Below are positions 56,325 to 64,000 of a DNA stretch of 64,000 bases, one piece after another. The notes below the pieces were generated by a model. It saw only the letters and a list, made by a program, of their open reading frames with translations. It made no database searches and had not been told where the DNA came from. Made by a program: the position numbers and the translations under genes. This stretch comes from Porphyra umbilicalis (lineage: Eukaryota > Rhodophyta > Bangiophyceae > Bangiales > Bangiaceae). The stretch lies in NCBI GenBank assembly GCA_002049455.2, contig KV918963.1:78985-142984 (forward strand), in the 5' to 3' direction. Position 1 is the first letter of the stretch, and the number at the start of each line of letters is the position of its first letter.

Positions 56325-57206
56325 CTAGTCGACCGCCGACCGCGCCACCCTCACGGACCGATTGGCGGCGCACTCGGCAATGGATTCGGCTCCGCCGGCG
56401 GGCGTAGACGTCGGAGGGGGGAGCGGGATACCGCCGCGCCCGGCGGTGCCGCCCTCGCCGTGGACGCCTCCAAAAGTCACACGGCGACGGCCGACCGCAG
56501 CTCTGGCGTCGGTGCCTTCTTCGGGTGGCTCGCCGCACCCGCCTGCGCCGCGACTAACTTGGCTGCGTCGGCGGTGGCCACCAGAAGTTGTCATGGATAT
56601 ATGCCTGAGGAAAATATCCATGAATTATATCCGTTTCCACTTCGGATACGCGCCGGGGACGCATATTAAAAATGCATTATGAGAAAGAGAGGAGAGGATA
56701 TATCTATCCTGTCCGACAAAAAGCTGCAAGATTATATCAGATCCGTATTCCAGATATAAAAGGGCAGGATACAGGGATAGATAAGATTACGAAACTTCTC
56801 GGGCCGACAGAATTCCGGTACAACGCAGTTCACCTCTCTTTTCCCAATCCGACCATCAGGAGATTCATGTGCAAGCATGTTGCAGCGACAAGCGGCAATC
56901 CCGACCGACCAGGAAGAAACAGTTTTATCACGCGACTCGGCCCGCGCGCGATATCAGCAAAGTGTGCCACGAGTTTCATAACGGTCTATCTGACGACCGT
57001 TTGCAAAAACGGCGGGGAACTGCCTGGACCGCGCCCGTTGGGGCGCACACATCAAATGTAAATATCACGTCGTACTTGACGTCCATTTAGCACTCAACAA
57101 GTGTGTGAATGGCGTCTTTCTCTGGCCCTAATTGTGCGGCCTGACGGACTTGCAGGAATATAATCGGATACGATAATCGTACTCAGATACGGATATAATC
57201 CACGTA
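56325..57206. other. AT-richer flank with GGATAT motifs
   Basis: 56590-57205 has many GGATA/TATCC motifs (for example GGATATATGCC, AATATCC, TTATATCC, CGGATAC). No gene or RNA is recognised. Removing MITE-D copy 2 joins this to a similar stretch at 57837-57960. Confidence 0.4.
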
Positions 57207-57834
57207 TGATGCGTGTCCCAAAAATGAGACATCGCGGTTTTTTCTTTTTTTCTCGGCCCACTGGCCTTTTGCAACGGTCCGATAATGTAATGTGACCCAC
57301 TCGGTCCCGCTGTGCTTCCAGAACAGCCCCTGACAGTGTGAGCAGAGGCGGCACATCCTGACGTGTCATGGGGGAAAGTGTCATTCATTGCAACTTCGAC
57401 AGGTGACGATCACGCGGGCCAATCAAATGCACACATATTAGAGCAGGCATGTGCTGACAATTTGTGCACGAAGAAAAGGGCACTACCTTACCAATAAAAA
57501 CGTGAACAAGACCCCCATGTAGCCCCCTGTGAGGAAAGCACGATTTGGGACACCCCTGATCGAAGCTCCAGTTAGAACATGAGCTTTGGCGTTGCAAACC
57601 TTTCACCCCAAGAACATGAAAAAGACTGACTCCAAGATCGGGGCTATTTGAAAGGTCCACAGAACAGGGCCCACAGGCGGGTATTATGGAGTTGTCAGCC
57701 AAGCACGCGTCGGGAGAGGCTCTTTCCATGGAGGTTAGTCGAGAATTTTCTCGTACCCGACGCCGCCTGCCCCCGTGCAGTGATGTGTCAGTCCTTCAGA
57801 AAACGCGCATGTCTCATTTTTGGGTCACGCACCT
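57207..57834 (+). mobile_element. MITE-D copy 2 (628 bp, TA duplication)
   Basis: Same length and orientation as 31138-31765, with scattered differences. Its termini are slightly eroded (TGATGCGTGTCCC left, GGGTCACGCACCT right). TA flanks lie at 57205-57206 and 57835-57836. Confidence 0.85.
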
Positions 57835-57897
57835 TAATAATCCGGTTTGGGAGGCAGATATCCGCATCCGGATCTTAGTCAAGCGATTTATCCGTAA

Positions 57898-58419
57898 TCA
57901 GATACACCGCATCGGCGTGTATCCGTATTCTCTTTCGCCTCGAAATGCATATCCTGACAACCCCTGGTGGCCACCCACGACGTCGTAGTGCGCGCCGTCG
58001 CCACGCGCCCCGTCGCCACCGTCGTTCCCGCCGTCGCCACGAGCGCCATCGCCACCGTCGTCGCCACGCCCGCCCTCGCCACCGTCATTTATGGAGTGGG
58101 CGGTACCGAGGCTGGCTGTGTCCAGGCGGGCGGTGTCCAGACGCGTGAAGCGGCGGCGGCCGCCGCCCGCGTCAGAGTTGGCGGGGCCGGCAGCGCCGCA
58201 GGTCCCCGGAGCGGCGCCGGGAGCGGCCGCCGTATCGGAGGCGGCGACAGTAGCAGGAGACGCCGAGGCTCGGCGCGCCGACCGCCGTGCGCGTACGGGG
58301 AATGCACGGGCCCGGGCGAAAGGCTCGGGCCTGCCGAACCCTTCTCTGTCGGCGTCCTCGAGGGCGGCAGTGGCTGCGGCGAGCATCGCCTCCGTGTAGG
58401 TGCGCTTGCGCTTCCCCAT
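57898..58419 (-). CDS. Hypothetical protein, possible pipsqueak-like N-terminus
   Basis: From an ATG at 58419, 173 codons beginning 'MGKRKRTYTEAMLAAATAAL', which resembles the start of pipsqueak/CENP-B-type helix-turn-helix domains. The rest is Arg/Ala-rich and ends in Gly/Asp repeats ('GDDGGDGARGDGG'). The resemblance is short and could be chance. Confidence 0.25.
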   Translation of the reverse strand: MGKRKRTYTEAMLAAATAALEDADREGFGRPEPFARARAFPVRARRSARRASASPATVAASDTAAAPGAAPGTCGAAGPANSDAGGGRRRFTRLDTARLDTASLGTAHSINDGGEGGRGDDGGDGARGDGGNDGGDGARGDGAHYDVVGGHQGLSGYAFRGEREYGYTPMRCI

Positions 58420-59149
58420 TGCACTGGCACGCGTTTTGCTTGTAGCGCCTGCCGCGTCATGCTCCCCGCAGGTCCAAGCAGCCACCAAGCGGACGCCCGT
58501 GGGTTCCTCCCCACCTCGGCCGGCCCCGCCGCCGCTGGTGAGCACGAGGAGCCTGGCGGGGGCGCCGTCGGGTACCCCCAGCCGGCAAGTTGCCGGGGAG
58601 GGGGGCTCGGCAGTGGTCCTGGCCCGGCTTAGCTGCACCGGCCACAGGGTGCCGCCCTGTGCCGCACGCTCGGCGCTCGCAGGGGCCTTGGCAGGAAGTC
58701 TCCGCAGGGGGGCGATGTCCACGGGCGATAGTGGCGAGGGGGGGATGACGAGCGAAAAGGGGGTGGGGAAAAAGAGGAGAACGAGTACGAGGCTGGCCCC
58801 AGGGGAGGTCGCCCAGACCACTCTCCCCCGACGAGCGGCGGCGGTGTACGCCGCCGCTGCCGGCAAGAAGAACGTGCAGCCCAAGGGCAGGGGCACGTCC
58901 AGTGGCAAAGCGGGAACTGCGGTGACGCCAACGCCTGGCGGCACACCAAGAAAAGTCGTCGCTGGCCTCGGGGCCTCCGCGCCTCGCTTATATAGGCGAA
59001 AGGCGCCCCGCGCCGCCCCCTTTGCATGCACGCCCGGCCCACTCAGCCCGTCAGACGCGCACAGCCCGCCCAGGCCACCAGAGAACCACCTAACCCGGCC
59101 AAAGAGCACCCAACAACGCTCTGAAGCGCCCAGAGACGGCCAGCCCCGC
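58420..59149. other. GC-rich intergenic
   Basis: Open in both directions, but only as low-complexity Pro/Ala/Arg/Gly sequence. No gene supported. Confidence 0.35.
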
Positions 59150-59480
59150 CGCGAATCTGAGAACAGCCGGCGACGGCGACGCCCAGCAGCGCGCGGGAAC
59201 GCCCGGCAACGTCCAGCAGAAACATCTAGAAACGCCCAACAACGCCCAGCAGCGCCCAAAGGCCGCCAGGCGCGCCACACAGCCGAGCCCGCAGGACGAC
59301 GGCAACGCCCTGAAACGCCCAGTAACGCCAGTCAGCGTCCAGCAGCAACACCCAGCAGCGCCCAGCAACGCCCAGCAGCGCCACGATGCGCCCCGCAGCG
59401 AAATGGCTGCTCAGTAGTAACGTCTTGCGGGCCCAACAGCGCCAGCCCGGCGTCGCGAACCCAGCAACGGCTACCCAGCA
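59150..59480. repeat. Degenerate ~11-bp minisatellite (CGCCCAGCARC type)
   Basis: More than a dozen variants of AACGCCCAGCA or CAGCGCCCAGC follow one another, clearest at 59180-59260 and 59320-59400. Translations give Arg/Gln/Pro or Gly/Val/Ala/Leu-rich ORFs on both strands. Confidence 0.75.
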
Positions 59481-61180
59481 CTGGCAACCCACCAGTGTCG
59501 GGTGGAAACCCACCACCCACGGCCACGCCAGCGGGTCGCCGTCACTCTCGCTGGGACGGACTCCATCGGAGCGGGTAAGCGGCGGCGTTGGGCGAGCGGG
59601 TGCGGGGGGGCCGGCCAGGAGGCTGCGTCGGGCAAGGGACTGCCCAGAACCACCTTGCAATACTTTCTCGCCCGGGTGGCGTGCTGGACTCATTCCGGCG
59701 ACCCTCGCAGAGCCAACCATTGGCCGAGTTGCGAGATTTCAGACTCACGTGGCGGCAGGGGTGGTCAAATTCTCGATGGTCAGGTCCCTCGCCGGGAGAT
59801 GCCTCACAGCTGCAAAACTCTAAGCGCACGAGACCACCTTCTGGCGGGGTACTGATCCCCGCTCGACCCTGCAGAGGCGGGCCGTGCCTCCTTTTTCGAT
59901 GGGATGGAGGCCCCAGTCGTCGCCAACGTCGCGTGCGTCAGAGAGCAAGCGCGTGCGGGACTCGTTGACAGCACGGCACTCTCCTCGTCACGGACGACAA
60001 ATTCTCGGTGAGGGGTTGCATCGGACGTGGCAGGTGCCACGCGTCGTCCCAAATTGTCTCTCAATCAAGATATCTGCGGTTGACAGCTCTGACTTTAGCT
60101 GTGAATATGCTGCGTGTCACGGCATCAGGCCACCTCCCGACGCGGTCGCGCCTGTCCCACATGTCAATTGTCGCCGTTGTGACAGCAGCCGAGCTGATTC
60201 CGTCTCTCCATTCCTCCTCCAGCCCCTTCACCTCGGTTCGCAGGTCGTATGTGAACGATTTCTCCCACCCATGCAAAGCTGCAGTCTGCCTCGTTGAAAA
60301 ATATGTAGCCCCCGTCTCGAGGTAAGTCCCCTCGGTTCGGGGTCCCGATCGGCCTGAGATCTTCGAACAGCCTTCACATATGTCCTCCCACCACTCAGAG
60401 AGTCACACGTTGCACCTGAATTGAGGCTCATATGCAGTACAAATCGACGTTGGTGGTTGTGCTCTAAGTGACGCGTCCAGTCTCAATGGATCACGAGTCC
60501 ACTGCATCAAGACGAGACTGAATCTGTGGCGGATAGTGGCCTACATCTAATATTCATGTCCATGCAAGCTGCGGCATCGGTCTCATTGGATATCTTCTGT
60601 GAGCCTCGGTGTATCAATTGGCAGTCCGCGTTTTGTCAGCAGAGCAGCCTGCCGGAGATATTCCTGGCTGACATTTCGTGGGTGGGGGAAATTGGTGGGT
60701 CTGACCCCGACCGATTCGGAAGGCGCAAGAAACTTCACATTGTGGATCGGCCCCACAAGGTATTTGAACAAGAAATTCTGATCAGAACGGCATGTTCTCC
60801 ATCGCCAGTTATGCATCACAGCGCCGCCAGCGTGAGGCTGGGCCGTCCCCCGCCGTGGGTAGTCCGCACCTGCACGTCGGCTGCCCTCGCCCCCTCCCCG
60901 CGTTGCCGTCAACGCGCGCCGCCTACCTGCCCGCGACGCGGCCGCCCGCGGCGCGCGCTCCACTGAGGCACGTCGGCGGCGCCATCAGCCCGCCGCCAGT
61001 GCCGCCCTGTGGGGTGTGTGGCCCAGGCAGCGCCCCCTGAATCAGCGAGACTGGCGCACACCACCGGCAGCGGGCGTTCCTGCCCGGCACGCCGGCCAGG
61101 CCGGGCGGCGGATGCCCCACGCGTCGCAGGGGAAGCGATTTATTGCAGGCAGTGTTTCGTAGTGACTCACGGCATGCGAT
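59481..61180. other. Intergenic, no gene supported
   Basis: Mixed composition. Short ORFs on both strands lack domains. A minus-strand run near 60061-60310 ('GGYIFFNEADCSFAW') is peptide-like but too short to assign. Confidence 0.35.
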
Positions 61181-61267
61181 ATGGGCGCTCGGGGCAGCGA
61201 GAAAGGCATGGTGTCGCCCTCATTGGTGGCGGTTGCCTCATTTGGCAGCGTGCTCGGGTCCACGCTC

Positions 61268-61420
61268 TTCGCCGCCGCCGACGGGTCGCCCGCGCTGGTG
61301 GCGGTCGCGCCCGTCACCGGCTCGCCCGTGTCCGCCGTGGTCGCCGCCGCCGACGGGTCGCCCGCGCTGGTGGCGGTCGCGGCCGACGCCGGCTCACTTG
61401 TCGCCGCGGGGGCCTCGCCG
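61268..61420. repeat. 75-bp tandem duplication
   Basis: GCCGCCGCCGACGGGTCGCC and the following CGCGCTGGTGGCGGTCGCG recur 75 bp apart (61270 and 61345). It lies in a 91-codon plus-strand ORF (61181-61456) encoding 'ADGSPALVAVA' twice; whether that ORF is a gene is unclear. Confidence 0.7.
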
Positions 61421-61456
61421 TACCCGGTGGGTGTGCGAGTAGAGTCTTTGTGGTGA

Positions 61457-62878
61457 GCAGGGGCAGCTAGTTGCCCTTGTGTCCTCTTTGCGCATGTCGC
61501 CAACTGGGATAGTCTTCGAGGGTCACATTGGTGCGAAGGCCAGGAACAAGGGTGGGTTTCGAGGATCCAGCGCAAGGTGTCTCTGGCGGGAGAAGGGGGC
61601 TGCGGTGTAGGCGGGGCAGGACGTGAACGGTCGCGATGGGAAATTTCGTGCACGACGTAGCCAGCCTCAGTGGGCATGTCAATTATACTTCTGGCATGAA
61701 CGCTACCGCGGGCTCCTCCCCGCCCCTCGCTTCCCCGCAGGCACCGTTGCTTTCGTCCGAACCGGCCGCAATGGATGCGTCCTGGGCAGACACGTATAAT
61801 AATGACTGCTGACTGGCCGGACCGAATTGTGCCAGTCTAGTCCCACATGCCGGGCGAGACGAGTGAAGAGGTATTCAATCATCTAGGACAGCATTCTGAT
61901 CCGGATGTGTAGCGAACGTGTAGCGGATGCGCCGAGGAAGTGCGCAAATGAAACTGCCGCAGTAACTACGTTTTTAGCACAAGTGCACTCTCCTAACATT
62001 TTCTGCAGGCCGTTAGGGCCGGGGAAACGTCCTTTCGGGCCCGGCCACCAGAATGTGCCCGGGTAAGGTGACTGGGGCACCCCTTAGCTAATCTCGCCTA
62101 ATCATTCGGGCCCAACCTTTCCCGAGGCAGAATCACCTGTAGTTCTTGACACAATGATTTCTCATATGAGAACGGCTCGGAATCGCACATTACAGTCAGA
62201 AAAAATTAGAATGAATGGAGTATTTGATGATCTGCAGCCCCGAGTTCCCATCCTTGTGACGCCTTCCACCACACGAAGGAGCTGTGTGGACAGCGAAGGG
62301 AGCGCGTGTAGCTCCAGACGCTTCGCAAACGAGGGGCACATGAGTTGTTGAGGAACTTCCAGGGTCATGAGACACGCAGGGTTGCTAAAACAAGACTTTG
62401 GGCGGGAGAAGAGGATAGAGCAGGGGGGAGAGAGGGCGAGAAGCGGGGGGGAAGGCTGCATGCCAAGGACAGACGTGTGGACGGGGGGCGCACGGGTGCG
62501 GGAGGAAGAGGGGCGGATGGCAAGCGAAAACGTGGGTTAGGGGGGCTCAGGGGCTATCAGATGGACGATAAAATGATGAGTAAGCCTGTGCTGGTCCGCA
62601 GGGAACTGGGACAGGGTTGTGCTGTGGTGACATGAAGGGCGGGGGATGGGGGGGGCGATGGGTAGCCCAGTAAAACTCGCACGGTACAATGCGACCATGA
62701 AACTTCTGCTTCAGAGTCTCTCTCATGTGCTGACTGTAGTACCACCATCTAGGGGGTTACCTCAGAAGGAGGGAAGTAACGGCCGTCTCAGCCGCTCGCG
62801 CGACACCCGCTATGGGACTCGAGGTCCGGGAAGTCGGGCCGATCGAAACGCCAAGACATCGAGACACGGTTTACTTGC
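61457..62878. other. Intergenic, no gene supported
   Basis: Short ORFs only, with G-rich runs at 62405-62530 and 62640-62660. No recognised feature. Confidence 0.35.
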
Positions 62879-62978
62879 CGGCGACGACGGTGCCTCCCAC
62901 CGTCGTCGCCCTTCGTCCTAAAAGGGCGGAAACCGTCGCCCGGGCCCAATTTCCCCAAATGGGAATTGACCCGGGCCG
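62879..62978 (+). promoter_or_regulatory. Two strong stem-loops upstream of the terminal ORF
   Basis: A perfect 13-bp stem with a 5-nt loop (GGCGACGACGGTG and CACCGTCGTCGCC, 62880-62910). A second near-perfect inverted repeat lies about 62936-62976 (GCCCGGGCCCAATT with AATTGACCCGGGC). Both sit in a probable leader or LTR-like region; function unknown. Confidence 0.5.
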
Positions 62979-63400
62979 TCACCAACCAATGCAGATAATT
63001 CCCTCCATGCATGTCAAGTCCCCCGAGGCGATCATTACAGACGAGGGGGAGAAACCGTCCCGCGCGCAACGCGCTGCACCCGCCGCGTGGCGCCCGGTCG
63101 GCCGTCGCCTGCCGCGCCCTCTCGGGCGCGCCAGCGCCCGCTCGGGCGCGCCAACCCGGCCTCCCGCGGGGCCCGCGTGCCGGGCGCGGCGGATCGGGTG
63201 CGCTCCCTCAAGTGGCCCGAGCCGGGCAGCGGGGCCGCCCCCTCGCCCCGCCATCCCGCGTCGCCAACCCGTCGGCCACCACCGCCGCTGGCGTCGCCCC
63301 CACCCGTCGGGGACCGACGTCCCCCGCCGTCGCCGTCGTTCCCGCGGTGGCCCCCTGGCGCCTAGGGGGGCCCCGTAGAACTACATCCCCTTCGGCTGAG

Positions 63401-64000
63401 ATGGAGCCGTCCCCGGCGACGCCTCCCGATAGCCCCGTCGGGGCTCCGTCCCCCGCGCCCCTGGCGTGCCCGCCCCCGGTGGCCGCCGCTCCGGGGCCGG
63501 CGCCGTCGGCCGTCGCGCCGCCCGCGTCGGGAGCGCCCGGGCGCCGCCCAACCGTCCCCGCCCGCCCGTCGGTGCCGCCGGGTATGCGGCTCCCGTACGA
63601 CCCGAACGGCCGGGAGTGGCGGAAGCCGCCCCGCCCAGTGGGCGCCGCCACCGCGACCAGCGCCGGGGCCGGGTCCGCGGCTTGCCCAGCGGCCGCCCCC
63701 GGCGGGGGTCCCGCGGTCGTGCCGGAGGAGCGACCGCCGTTGTTGGGGCAGTCGGCCCCCGCGTTCCTGCCGCGCCCGGCGCCGCCCGACGTCCGAGCGT
63801 GGCTTGCCCCGCTGGGGCCGGCCGTGGCCTCGGCCGACTGGCCGCTCGTCAGTGACGTCTTCCTCCCGGCTCATCCCCACGACGCCGGCGAGGCCGCTGC
63901 CGTGTGGCGGGCCTTCAAGGAGTTCGCCAAGGTGGCGGGGTACGGCACCCGGCCGGCGGCCGAGCGCTACTTCGCTTCCTTCGTCCGCTCCGTCGGGGAC
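63401..64000 (+). CDS. Partial ORF running off the window, unknown (gag-like?)
   Basis: From ATG 63401 the frame is open for 200 codons to the window end. The first ~130 residues are Pro/Ala-rich with 'MRLPYDPNGREWRKPPRPV'. The last ~70 look globular ('WLAPLGPAVASADWPLVSDV', 'AAVWRAFKEFAKVAGYG', 'AERYFASFVRSVGD'). A Pro-rich leader before a helical domain is common in retroelement gag proteins, but no diagnostic motif is visible in the part seen. Confidence 0.45.
   Translation, partial: MEPSPATPPDSPVGAPSPAPLACPPPVAAAPGPAPSAVAPPASGAPGRRPTVPARPSVPPGMRLPYDPNGREWRKPPRPVGAATATSAGAGSAACPAAAPGGGPAVVPEERPPLLGQSAPAFLPRPAPPDVRAWLAPLGPAVASADWPLVSDVFLPAHPHDAGEAAAVWRAFKEFAKVAGYGTRPAAERYFASFVRSVGD

Noticed and set aside
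58400-59578. 392-codon plus-strand ORF over the 11-bp minisatellite
   Set aside because: Half of it is the repeat itself, and the opposite strand is equally open.

Overview
This is a GC-rich eukaryotic nuclear window that is mostly mobile DNA. The evidence is Ty1/copia polyproteins flanked by LTRs, PIF/Harbinger proteins, GT-AG introns inside coding regions, a condensin CAP-D2-like fragment and very long simple repeats. There are no operons, ribosome binding sites or CRISPR arrays. High GC with abundant copia elements fits a bangiophyte red alga (Porphyra/Pyropia type), but this is inference from composition and element types; no marker gene proves it. Many GC-rich stretches are open in several frames, so a long ORF alone is weak evidence here.

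Layout. 0-2.2 kb: a PIF/Harbinger ORF1-type protein and a Cys-rich hypothetical protein, both on the minus strand. 2.8-7.6 kb: two copies of a larger repeat (L), each carrying a TA-flanked MITE (MITE-A), on either side of a hypothetical gene. 8.6-10 kb: GC trinucleotide-rich low-complexity DNA. 10.1-13.7 kb: a MITE-B copy, then a terminal-inverted-repeat (TIR) element copy A and, tail to tail, the first half of copy B. 13.75-20.26 kb: the 5' LTR and gag of one copia-order element (element G), cut at the end of gag by a young copia element (copia-1, 15301-20259). 21-31 kb: a 270-bp tandem array, nested MITEs, a multi-intron Plavaka-like transposase pseudogene and a broken CAP-D2-like gene. 31-39 kb: a 628-bp MITE (MITE-D) and an old copia element (copia-2, 33649-38906). 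40.1-44.5 kb: the second half of TIR copy B, the truncated 3' LTR and pro-int-RT of element G, and a solo copia-1-type LTR, all in the orientation opposite to expectation. 44.5-46.9 kb: an unrecognised intron-containing gene. 49.8-56.3 kb: an intact HARBI1-type transposase convergent with a PIF ORF1-type gene, separated by minisatellites and a (CA)n tract of about 430 bp. 57-64 kb: the second MITE-D copy, low-complexity DNA and a partial ORF running off the end.

The main result is structural. Segment 20260-44073 appears to be a 23.8-kb inversion with breakpoints at copia-1-type LTRs. Flipping it back (position p becomes 64333-p) does several things at once: it gives the solo LTR a perfect 5-bp target duplication (AGAGG), gives copia-1 a near-perfect one (CGAGG/CGTGG), rejoins element G gag in frame to its protease, gives element G a perfect duplication (CTGAG), and restores TIR copy B to a full copy of copy A. 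The order of events reads as: TIR copy B, then element G inserted into it, then copia-1 inserted into element G, then inversion between LTRs. An assembly error at near-identical LTRs is the main alternative.
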